Source: an uncultured Allobaculum sp. (GTDB lineage Bacteria; Bacillota_I; Bacilli_A; Erysipelotrichales; Erysipelotrichaceae). Taken from it: a stretch of DNA of 6,900 nt. Of the stretch, positions 1-5,378 are shown in pieces. Positions within the stretch are counted from its first letter, which is position 1. Every line of letters begins with the position of its first letter. The position numbers and the translations under genes are program-made. The notes beneath the pieces are model-generated. The model was not told the origin of the DNA, made no database searches, and worked only from the letters and a program-made list of their open reading frames with translations. The stretch spans positions 1-6,900 of the forward strand of contig CAOKFJ010000095.1 of NCBI GenBank assembly GCA_948467695.1, written 5' to 3'.

Positions 1-157
1 TAAGGTAAAGAACTTGCACGGGCCGTGCAGAAGCCGGAGTAAAAAATTTCATCGTTGTCATCTTGCATGGATGTTAGCGAATACAAGCATGATGCCCGAA
101 TTTCTGCAAAGCGCAATATGCAAAAACGTCCGATTGTCCAATATAAAGGATGAAAAG
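1..157. other. Left-edge intergenic DNA with a short palindrome
   Basis: No convincing gene is visible here; the short open frames lack a ribosome binding site and any recognisable protein sequence. A 6-bp inverted repeat with a 3-base centre, TGCACGGGCCGTGCA (15-29), is the only clear structure. It has no adjacent T tract, so it does not look like an intrinsic terminator. It could be an operator or a hairpin belonging to a gene beyond the left edge. Confidence 0.4.
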
Positions 158-194
158 AAAAAAAGCCGGAACACCTGTCGAAGGCGTTTCGGCT
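158..194 (-). terminator. Rho-independent terminator of the cupin gene
   Basis: Read on the minus strand, a 12-position stem (194-183 pairing with 175-164) closes a 7-base loop. It has one A-C mismatch and one G-U pair. A run of seven T residues (164-158) and further T-rich sequence follow at once. It lies about 90 bases downstream of the cupin stop codon in the same orientation, as expected for the end of that transcript. Confidence 0.85.
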
Positions 195-282
195 GATTGA
201 AGCATAAGAGCTTTGGTGGAACTGTATGCATCGTGTACTGCGCGTATAACTGAGCCGTGCTGCTGAAATGAATGGAAGCAGA

Positions 283-942
283 CTATTTGTCGAGATCCAT
301 GAGAAGAGCCATTTTAAACGGTTTGACGGCTTTTACAGCGTGCTTGTCATGTGCCGCGAATTTGAAGTTCTCGCCAGGCAGAAGGGTGTGCTTTTTGCCT
401 TCGCAGGTGATTTCGCCCTCGCCCTCAAGACCGAAGAGAAGAACTTCCTTAGGCGCAATGTGTTCAGCGAGTTCAGTATGTTCGTCCATTGCCATCAGCA
501 CGAATTTCATATCGCCGCTGGTGATGAGATCGCGGTTGACGATCTGTTCTTTTCTAAAGGGAGCGAGTTCGTCGAGTTTGAAGACTTCGCCGTATTCCAT
601 CGCTTTGGCAAATGCATCTGCCGGGGCAGTGAATTCAAGCAGAACCGAATCTTCGGCGGCATAGACGCCAACCGGGTTGTCATTCGAGACGAGAACCGCA
701 TCCTGTTTTTTCAGAATGAAGTCTGTGTCGGGACCGGGCTGAACGATGTGCACATCACCCTCAAGGCATAAAAACAGTTTTGGGGTTGTGTACTGTTCGG
801 GGCTGATATCGCTGTCTTTGGCGAGAGTGAAGAGAACCACACCGCTGTCGCCATGACTGAGAATGGTTTTGGAAATTGTGCAGCCGTTGACAGGTTCGTT
901 GTCGCGGCCAAGGGAGAAAAGTACTCCGCTGTTTTCTTTCAT
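283..942 (-). CDS. Two-domain cupin (bicupin) protein
   Basis: A 219-residue soluble protein with two related cupin halves, about residues 18-105 and 132-217. Both share the pattern 'SKT(I/L)...GD(S/M)...', a central 'LEG' turn and a closing hydrophobic strand. The second half keeps cupin-like histidines (His161 in AEHIAP, His201 in KHAVKAV) and the 'LLPGENF' turn. The first half lacks histidine at the matching places, so any metal or ligand site is probably in the second half. The start at 942 is set by AGGAGG eight bases upstream; an upstream extension to 1119 has no ribosome binding site and no cupin character. The gene is monocistronic, ends at a terminator, and is divergent from a Crp/Fnr-type gene, suggesting regulation by that protein. 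No signal peptide is seen. Substrate and reaction cannot be told; such proteins may be isomerases, dioxygenases or sensors. Confidence 0.88.
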   Translation of the reverse strand: MKENSGVLFSLGRDNEPVNGCTISKTILSHGDSGVVLFTLAKDSDISPEQYTTPKLFLCLEGDVHIVQPGPDTDFILKKQDAVLVSNDNPVGVYAAEDSVLLEFTAPADAFAKAMEYGEVFKLDELAPFRKEQIVNRDLITSGDMKFVLMAMDEHTELAEHIAPKEVLLFGLEGEGEITCEGKKHTLLPGENFKFAAHDKHAVKAVKPFKMALLMDLDK

Positions 943-980
943 AGATATACCTCCTGTAGATCCAGAGAATTGTGATTTAG

Positions 981-996
981 GGCGCAAATGCGCGCC
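981..996. repeat. GC-rich hairpin in the cupin leader
   Basis: GGCGC (981-985) and GCGCC (992-996) form a 5-bp perfect stem around a 6-base loop. It lies about 40 bases upstream of the cupin start, inside its presumed 5' leader. No T tract follows on either strand, so it is not an intrinsic terminator. A role in leader structure is possible but unproven. Confidence 0.4.
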
Positions 997-1027
997 TGAT
1001 AAGTGAAAAAGGTAAAGCACAGAAGGG

Positions 1028-1056
1028 GGACAGATGCCATGAGGTTGTCCGGCATC
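1028..1056. repeat. Interleaved inverted repeats in the cupin/crp intergenic region
   Basis: Two perfect inverted repeats are interlocked: GGACA (1028-1032) pairs with TGTCC (1046-1050), and GATGCC (1033-1038) pairs with GGCATC (1051-1056). Seven bases lie in the middle. The arms are directly adjacent, so both stems cannot easily form at once; they look like alternative hairpins. The block would be in the cupin 5' leader if transcription starts near 1075. A leader switch or a DNA operator are both possible; no known riboswitch class is recognised. Confidence 0.4.
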
Positions 1057-1079
1057 CGGTTTCTGCCTCTTTCGTATCA

Positions 1080-1095
1080 ATTGTATGATGACAAT
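1080..1095. promoter_or_regulatory. Candidate Crp/Fnr-type operator between divergent genes
   Basis: ATTGTATGATGACAAT is a perfect inverted repeat with 5-base half sites and a 6-base spacer, the same geometry as the classical Crp site TGTGA-N6-TCACA. It sits between the divergent cupin and Crp/Fnr genes. On the minus strand its left arm overlaps a -10-like TACAAT (1085-1080), without a convincing -35, which would suit a regulator-dependent or repressed cupin promoter. On the plus strand ATGACA (1088-1093) could be a -35, but the facing -10 (GATATG, 1111-1116) is poor. Binding is inferred from symmetry and position only. Confidence 0.4.
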
Positions 1096-1163
1096 CGAAG
1101 ATACCTGTTTGATATGCAACAGAAAGATGACGAGGCATATACGCCTTCAAGGAGGTGCGGTGC

Positions 1164-1825
1164 ATGTTCAGCGATTTTTCTCAGGAACAGTTTTTGTCAC
1201 ACACAGAGCTTTTTTCTCATATCGCTCCAGAAGAAATCCGAAGCGTGCTTTTCTGTCTGGGAGCGATTGAGAAAACGTATGAAAAAGGCGAAACGATCTA
1301 TCGTGCCGGACAGATGATCACGGATATCGGTATGGTGCTTTCGGGAAGCGTGAATATGGTCGTCAATTTTGTGGAGGGAGACAGCCGCATTTTCGGACAC
1401 TTCGAAGCAGGGGAGGCGTTCGGAGAAAACTATGCCGCAATCGAAAATCGGGAACTGATTGGCGATATTGTCGCGATGGAGAAGACGCGCGTTCTGTTTA
1501 TGGATCTTCGTCGCGTCATGCAGACATGTTCGAGAAACTGCAGTTCTCACAATCAGCTCAATCTCAATCTGCTTCACATTGCGGCAAGAAAGAATCTCGG
1601 ACTTTCATCGCGCATGCTTCATATCTCGTATAAATCCATTCGCGAGCGCGTCGTATCGTATCTATCTGAACAGGCGATGCTGCAGGATACGCGTGTGTTC
1701 TCCATTCCTTTTGACCGCCAGCAGATGGCGGATTATCTTGGCGTCGATCGCTCTCAAATGAGCTTTCAAAGATGAAACGGGACGGTCTGATTGACTACCG
1801 CAAGAATCGCTTCAAACTGCTCTGA
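1164..1825 (+). pseudogene. Frameshifted Crp/Fnr-family transcriptional regulator
   Basis: The open frame runs 203 codons to a TGA at 1773-1775. It carries a cyclic-nucleotide-binding-like beta-roll (about residues 19-115, with 'GETIYRAGQ', 'GMVLSGSV' and 'FEAGEAFGE'), a dimerisation helix, and the first part of a C-terminal winged HTH ('IPFDRQQMADYLGVDRS'). The family's recognition helix and wing do not follow in frame, but they continue intact in the -1 frame from 1751 to a TGA at 1823-1825 (LSNELSKMKRDGLIDY and 8 more residues). A 7-base deletion explains this; the repaired protein would be about 222 residues, normal for the family. The start at 1164 has AAGGAGG (1149-1155) eight bases upstream. 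There is no N-terminal Fnr-type cysteine cluster. As written it should bind its signal and dimerise but not DNA. A sequencing error is the main alternative. Confidence 0.85.
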
Positions 1826-1830
1826 TCCGG

Positions 1831-1853
1831 CTTGTCTGCACTATATGGACAGG
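1831..1853. repeat. Weak hairpin between convergent genes
   Basis: CTTGTC (1831-1836) can pair with GACAGG (1848-1853) through one G-U pair, around an 11-base loop. It lies in the 29-base gap between the end of the crp tail and the stop of the DUF438 gene. The nearest T run on the plus strand (1862-1866) is 8 bases past the stem, so this is at best a poor terminator. Confidence 0.25.
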
Positions 1854-1854
1854 A

Positions 1855-3390
1855 CTAGGCATTTTTGCGCGCTTCCTGTTCGAAATGCTCTTTTGCCGCC
1901 TGCATGTTCTGGCAGAGTTCGACGGTGCCGAGATATGTGCCGTTCTCGTCGCGCAGCGCGAGATACTGCACGAGAACCGGTTCGCCTTTCTTCTTCATCC
2001 AGATCGAAACATCGTCGCGGTTTCCTTTGCGAAATTCATCGATAATATGGCGAACGATCGGCTCGACCTTTACGGGATGGCACGAGAAGACTTCTCTTCC
2101 CAGCGCGGCAAGCGGTCGTTTGAATTCTTTGTGTCCGGCATTGAAGTAACGGTTGATGTTGTCGGCATCCACAAAGGTGATTTCCATCGGAATCAGGTTG
2201 AGAAGCGCAGTCGGCTCGTTTAGATGCATCGAACCGGTAGGCATTTTGATCAATCCGTTTTCCAGAGCCGATAATGCCTGATCGTCTGTTTCGTTCCGGC
2301 TCCTTTGGGCAATGGCGTTCTCTTTTTCTTCTTCCGCCTGGCGCCATATATCGGGAATGACATCAAAGCAAGTGTCGTAGTCTTTCATATCGAAGTACAT
2401 CTGCTTCCAGTCTTCGTTCGAGATTTTGGAGGCGCTGATTGGGAAGAGGATGTTTTCTTCTTTAAACAGCATCTCTCGGGCGCGTTCGATTGTTTTGTTC
2501 GCTTCTTCTCTCCATGTCTCATCGTGCACGTCGGAAGCGGCGAGCTTTCGCAGCGAGTCGCGGATCTCATCATCAACAGACCACATGACATCTGCCGGTC
2601 CGGTCACACCGTATTTTGTTTTGAGCAGGGGATAGAAAAGGTCCCCTTTTTTCGCGTAATGAATGGAAAGCTGCGCGATTTGATCGAGCAAAATATCGTA
2701 TGGAGCCATGTCCCATGTTTCAAACAGTGCGCCAAGCGCCTGGTTTTCACGGAACATGGCTGCAAGCGGATGTCCGCTGATCGCGGCGAGTTCGTGATAG
2801 TGAGCAATGCGCTCATCCATTGCCTGTTTCTGCTGTCTGCGCGCAAGAGAGGCTTCTACGGCTTCTTCCGCTTTGGCAATGCGCTCTTCTTTTGTTCTTC
2901 CATGGAAGAGAGCGGAGTGAAGATCGCACAGATTCTGTATTTCAGCAGCTGGCGTTCCTTCGCTGATCATTGTCTGTTCAGCTTCCATAATTTCCGAAGC
3001 GTCTACATGTTCGAAATCTTTGACGAAATCTTTGCGCACCGCATCCAGATCTTCCTGACTGTTCAGACGGCGCAGATAGCTTTTCAGACGATCAATGCGT
3101 GCCTGATGCTCAGCCGAAGTGTTTCTTCCTGCGATGGTGTAGCCGTCTTCTTCAAGCGCTTTGATGATGTCGCTCATCGCGATGCCTTTTGCGGCAGCTC
3201 CATCATTAAGTGTCATGACGCGTCCTGCAGTAAGCAGAAGAGCGCGATTGGTAATGTCTTTGAATCCGATTCGCGCAAGTGTCCGGGCAATATCGGGATG
3301 CGGTGTTACCAGTTCGTATACCGAACGGCTTAAATCGAGATTTTTACTGTTGTTTTGCGTATTGTTCGCATTCGCTTTTTCTGTGTTCAT
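1855..3390 (-). CDS. DUF438 protein with hemerythrin-like and PAS domains
   Basis: A 511-residue cytoplasmic protein. Four regions are visible: an N-terminal DUF1858-like segment (about 18-88, 'VYELVTPHPDIARTLARIGF'), DUF438 (about 98-165, with 'EIMEAEQTMISEGTPAAEI' and 'LCDLHSALFHG'), a helical hemerythrin/HHE-like domain (about 195-335), and a C-terminal PAS domain (about 390-500, with 'CHPVK' and 'LRDENGTYLGTVEL'). Proteins of this build are linked to sensing or handling oxygen, nitric oxide or redox state, and distantly to iron-sulfur repair proteins (ScdA/YtfE); that role is inferred from family. The hemerythrin region keeps His207 and His244 but shows Gly249 and Asp273 where I would expect Glu and His ligands. 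The start has AGGAGG (3399-3404) eight bases upstream. It is convergent with the broken Crp/Fnr gene, and a palindrome lies upstream at 3481-3495. Confidence 0.9.
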   Translation of the reverse strand: MNTEKANANNTQNNSKNLDLSRSVYELVTPHPDIARTLARIGFKDITNRALLLTAGRVMTLNDGAAAKGIAMSDIIKALEEDGYTIAGRNTSAEHQARIDRLKSYLRRLNSQEDLDAVRKDFVKDFEHVDASEIMEAEQTMISEGTPAAEIQNLCDLHSALFHGRTKEERIAKAEEAVEASLARRQQKQAMDERIAHYHELAAISGHPLAAMFRENQALGALFETWDMAPYDILLDQIAQLSIHYAKKGDLFYPLLKTKYGVTGPADVMWSVDDEIRDSLRKLAASDVHDETWREEANKTIERAREMLFKEENILFPISASKISNEDWKQMYFDMKDYDTCFDVIPDIWRQAEEEKENAIAQRSRNETDDQALSALENGLIKMPTGSMHLNEPTALLNLIPMEITFVDADNINRYFNAGHKEFKRPLAALGREVFSCHPVKVEPIVRHIIDEFRKGNRDDVSIWMKKKGEPVLVQYLALRDENGTYLGTVELCQNMQAAKEHFEQEARKNA

Positions 3391-3480
3391 CTATATATCC
3401 TCCTGCAGCGCATGGAGTGTTCTTGTGGTTAGATACGCTGCTCATGATTAGAGAATAGGCGCTATTGAAAATGGAGTATG

Positions 3481-3495
3481 TTGTTGAAACAACAA
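3481..3495. promoter_or_regulatory. Perfect palindrome upstream of the DUF438 gene
   Basis: TTGTTGAAACAACAA is a perfect inverted repeat with 6-base arms and a 3-base centre, 90 bases upstream of the DUF438 start codon. Its outer TTGT/ACAA ends resemble those of the palindrome in the cupin/crp intergenic region (1080-1095), although the spacing differs by one base. It has no T tract suited to termination. An operator for the DUF438 promoter is the likeliest role, inferred from symmetry and position. I could not place a convincing promoter beside it. Confidence 0.4.
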
Positions 3496-3503
3496 AAGCG
3501 AAG

Positions 3504-3536
3504 AAAATAAAAAGATCCAGCTCAAGGCGGCTGGAT
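3504..3536 (-). terminator. Second terminator downstream of the tRNA-Asn pair
   Basis: On the minus strand a perfect 7-bp stem, ATCCAGC (3536-3530) with GCTGGAT (3521-3515), closes an 8-base loop. It is followed by T-rich sequence (CTTTTTATTTTC, to about 3503). It lies about 30 bases beyond the first terminator of the left tRNA-Asn gene and would act as a back-up, shielding the DUF438 promoter region from tRNA read-through. Confidence 0.7.
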
Positions 3537-3566
3537 GCAAGGATCGATAGAATGAGCGGATAAAAG

Positions 3567-3591
3567 AAAAAACGGATCCGAAGATCCGTTT
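3567..3591 (-). terminator. Terminator of the left tRNA-Asn gene
   Basis: On the minus strand a perfect 9-bp stem, AAACGGATC (3591-3583) with GATCCGTTT (3578-3570), is closed by a stable TTCG tetraloop. It runs into a six-T tract (3572-3567). It begins 10 bases after the encoded CCA of the tRNA. This is a textbook intrinsic terminator. Confidence 0.92.
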
Positions 3592-3601
3592 GATTTGCGA
3601 A

Positions 3602-3677
3602 TGGCGCCTGAAACAAGACTCGAACTTGTGACCTGCCGGTTAACAGCCGGATGCTCTACCGACTGAGCTATTCAGGC
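3602..3677 (-). tRNA. tRNA-Asn (GUU), left copy
   Basis: A 76-base tRNA with encoded CCA. It has a 7-bp acceptor stem (GCCTGAA/TTCAGGC), a 4-bp D stem (GCTC/GAGC), an anticodon loop CTGTTAA giving anticodon GUU, a 5-base variable loop AGGTC, a T arm ACAAG-TTCGAGT-CTTGT, discriminator G and CCA. It reads AAC and AAU codons. The top pair of the anticodon stem (27-43) is a U-C mismatch, otherwise all stems pair. It is identical to the copy at 3844-3919 and has its own promoter and terminator. Confidence 0.97.
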
Positions 3678-3696
3678 ATTTCCTTAACGCTCATAA

Positions 3697-3725
3697 AGAA
3701 TACCATGGATGAAACATCTCGACAA
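3697..3725 (-). promoter_or_regulatory. Promoter of the left tRNA-Asn gene
   Basis: On the minus strand TTGTCG (3725-3720), a 17-base spacer and TATTCT (3702-3697) match a sigma-A type promoter at 4 of 6 positions in each box. The -10 ends 19 bases before the mature tRNA 5' end, leaving a short leader. The right tRNA copy has an equivalent promoter at the expected 242-bp distance, which supports the call. Confidence 0.7.
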
Positions 3726-3807
3726 CAAATTCATTGCGATTTTTTCACGCTTTATTTTGAGTACGAATTAAAGCGCTCATAGACGATCCAGTAGAGCGGG
3801 AATAAAG

Positions 3808-3832
3808 AAAAAGCTAATCCGTAGATTCGCTT
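3808..3832 (-). terminator. Terminator of the right tRNA-Asn gene
   Basis: On the minus strand a 9-position stem (3832-3824 with 3819-3811), with one mismatch and a 4-base loop, is followed by TTTTT (3812-3808) and CTTTATT. It is the duplicate of the terminator at 3567-3591. Two of the three altered stem positions are compensatory pair changes, so the hairpin has been kept by selection. Confidence 0.8.
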
Positions 3833-3843
3833 GGTTTGCTAAA

Positions 3844-3919
3844 TGGCGCCTGAAACAAGACTCGAACTTGTGACCTGCCGGTTAACAGCCGGATGCTCTA
3901 CCGACTGAGCTATTCAGGC
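3844..3919 (-). tRNA. tRNA-Asn (GUU), right copy
   Basis: Base-for-base identical over all 76 positions to the tRNA at 3602-3677, including the encoded CCA, anticodon GUU and the U27-C43 mismatch. It is transcribed on the minus strand from its own promoter (3939-3968) and ends at its own terminator (3808-3832), so the two copies are separate units rather than one dicistronic transcript. Confidence 0.97.
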
Positions 3920-3938
3920 ATCTCCTTAAAGCTCCTAA

Positions 3939-3968
3939 AGGATAACATGGATTCGACAGATGCGTCAA
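3939..3968 (-). promoter_or_regulatory. Promoter of the right tRNA-Asn gene
   Basis: On the minus strand TTGACG (3968-3963, 5 of 6 to consensus), an 18-base spacer and TATCCT (3944-3939, 4 of 6) form a sigma-A type promoter. An A/T-rich stretch just upstream (about 3973-4001) could be an UP element, as is common for stable-RNA promoters. The -35 is better than that of the left copy, so this may be the stronger gene. Confidence 0.75.
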
Positions 3969-4357
3969 CAAGAAATACGAAAAAAAGGTAAAACTTTTTA
4001 ATGCGCTCAATACATGTCGATATTTATTCGGATGATGAGAGGAATAGGGGATTCGTTGAGATATCGAGATGCACCATGCAGATGCTCCGGGTAAATCCGA
4101 TCCGGGATTTGTTCTAGATGCTGCAGGTTTGTTTGATGAGAACAGTCAGTTAGCAAGGGATAACGAATAAGCGTTGAGTCAGAAAAGAAGGCGATGCGTT
4201 ATACGGTACTATAGTAAGGATGATTTGCAGGGAATGGATGCATTTGTGTATAGACCCTGGCGTTCGATCCCAAACGATACGCAGATCATGAAAAAACGGA
4301 TATTCCCGTATCGCTGCGGTAGATCGGGATATCCATACAGAAAGACAGGTGAAAGAG
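3969..4357. other. Gene-poor interval between the tRNA pair and the HAD gene
   Basis: About 390 bases with no secure gene. It holds the A/T-rich tract upstream of the right tRNA promoter and a strong hairpin (see 4291-4334). One reading frame, 4069-4170 plus strand, encodes 33 residues and then continues past its TAA in the same frame to 4371. It has no ribosome binding site and no family I recognise, so I treat it as doubtful or decayed. The HAD gene promoter should lie here; TATAGT at 4210-4215 is the best -10, but no -35 fits at the right distance. I see no manganese (yybP-ykoY) riboswitch. Confidence 0.5.
4291..4334 (-). terminator. Hairpin placed like a minus-strand terminator before the HAD gene
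   Basis: GGATATTCCCG (4298-4308) pairs with CGGGATATCC (4325-4334), giving 10 bp with one bulged T around a 16-base loop. On the minus strand it is followed by G and six T residues (4296-4291), the form of an intrinsic terminator. No minus-strand gene lies behind it, so it would stop antisense transcripts from the HAD gene before they reach the tRNA genes. On the plus strand it would sit in the HAD leader, 23 bases before the start codon, where it could also act as an operator or a structured leader. Confidence 0.5.
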
Positions 4358-5317
4358 ATGAATGCGATTAAGCCTTTTGATTCAAATCACAACAGCATTG
4401 CACAGCCTGCGATCAAAGCGATTGTAATGGATATGGATGGCACACTGCTCGATGCGTCCAATCAGATCAGCCGCCATACGCGGGATGTTCTGATTCGTCT
4501 TGAAAAGCAGGGCGTACGTCTTGTTCTTGCGTCCGGTCGAAGCTATACGCGTCTGCTCGGATATGCCAGAGAACTGCGTATGGATGAATTTGGAGGAATG
4601 CTGATCGAGATCGATGGTGTCGCTCTCTACAATGTCGCCACAGGCGAGCGAAAGAAATTCAAAACGATGTCGCCTGAAGAAATTCATGGTGTCTTTTCCT
4701 GGCTGACTGAACAGAACGCCGAAAGTCAGGCGATGTTTGATGATGGTCTGTTCGACTATTTTCCGCCTGAAATCTATGAACTGAAGAAGAAGCTGCGCAA
4801 AGAGCAGAATCTTCCGGATGATTTCCCCTGGATAGCCGGTCCGTGGAACTGGCTGACTGATTTTCGCGACGGCTATCCGCGTATTACGTATATTCGAAGC
4901 GCGGATGAAATCAATGCGCCCATCAACAAGATTCAGATTATGCAGGAAGAACAGCCGCTCATTGAGCTGTACAACCGGCTGCAGGAAAACTTTGGCGCGG
5001 CGTTCTCGATTTATCGAACGACACCCAGACAGCTTGAAATCCTGCCGCTTGGCTTTTCCAAAGGTGAAGCGATTAAACGCATGATGAAACAGGAAGGCTG
5101 GACTGCAGATGAGGTGATCGCCTTTGGCGATGGCGAAAACGACTGTTCCATGTTCGAAGTCGTTACGCGCAGTTATGCGATGGGCAACGCCAAGCCGTTT
5201 GTGCAGGCGCAGGCTCATGCCATAGCCGGATTGAACACAGAAGATGGCATCGCGCTGGCTCTTGAACAGCTCGAGAAAGAGAATCCCGGAATTTTCGGTA
5301 AAATTTCGAAGTTTTAA
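4358..5317 (+). CDS. Cof-type HAD-IIB family phosphatase
   Basis: A 319-residue soluble phosphatase of the haloacid dehalogenase superfamily. All four motifs are present: motif I DMDGTLLD (residues 25-32; nucleophile Asp25 and acid/base Asp27), motif II Ser59 in LASGR, motif III Lys235 in GFSKGEAI, and motif IV GDGEND (257-262) for magnesium. A large IIB-type cap lies between motifs II and III, about residues 83-215. Relatives hydrolyse sugar phosphates, flavin mononucleotide or other small phosphoesters; the substrate cannot be read from sequence. About 18 residues precede the core, slightly more than usual. The ATG at 4358 has AGGTGA (4347-4352) five bases upstream; a GTG at 4349 lies inside that ribosome binding site and is unlikely. 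It is probably co-transcribed with mntP, 61 bases downstream. Confidence 0.93.
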   Translation: MNAIKPFDSNHNSIAQPAIKAIVMDMDGTLLDASNQISRHTRDVLIRLEKQGVRLVLASGRSYTRLLGYARELRMDEFGGMLIEIDGVALYNVATGERKKFKTMSPEEIHGVFSWLTEQNAESQAMFDDGLFDYFPPEIYELKKKLRKEQNLPDDFPWIAGPWNWLTDFRDGYPRITYIRSADEINAPINKIQIMQEEQPLIELYNRLQENFGAAFSIYRTTPRQLEILPLGFSKGEAIKRMMKQEGWTADEVIAFGDGENDCSMFEVVTRSYAMGNAKPFVQAQAHAIAGLNTEDGIALALEQLEKENPGIFGKISKF

Positions 5318-5378
5318 AGAAGTGACGTATCGAATAAACGCGATGAAGGGATATTGAAGGAACAAGAAAGAGAAGAAT

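Larger units (their letters stand above)
3541..3952 (-). repeat. Tandem duplication of a tRNA-Asn cassette, period 242 bp
   Basis: The stretches about 3541-3710 and 3783-3952 are two copies of one cassette: terminator, tRNA-Asn, promoter. The 76-base tRNA sequences are identical. On the 5' side of each tRNA, 28 of 33 bases match (3678-3710 against 3920-3952). The terminator sides match less well and differ by a one-base indel. The sequence between the copies (about 3711-3782) is largely unrelated to either. This is an old local duplication with the tRNA kept constant by selection or gene conversion. Confidence 0.85.

Noticed and set aside
943..1119. N-terminal extension of the cupin protein
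   Set aside because: AGGAGG stands correctly before the ATG at 942; the extension has no ribosome binding site and overlaps the regulatory DNA.
1735..1775. Programmed -1 frameshifting to make a full Crp/Fnr protein
   Set aside because: There is no slippery heptamer or following structure, and a -1 shift would still omit two residues of the recognition helix.
2305..3333. Long plus-strand open frame (342 codons) opposite the DUF438 gene
   Set aside because: It lies wholly inside the convincing DUF438 gene on the other strand, has no ribosome binding site and no recognisable family; it is a codon-bias shadow.
3344..3616. Minus-strand 90-codon frame upstream of the DUF438 gene
   Set aside because: It runs through two terminators and into the tRNA 3' end, so it cannot be a gene.
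3981..3999. AAAAAG/CTTTTT hairpin upstream of the right tRNA promoter
   Set aside because: The stem is almost pure A-T and weak; the tract is better explained as A/T-rich promoter-upstream DNA.
4174..4371. 65-residue plus-strand gene before the HAD gene
   Set aside because: It starts at TTG without a ribosome binding site, contains the strong hairpin and overlaps the HAD start; at most a remnant.
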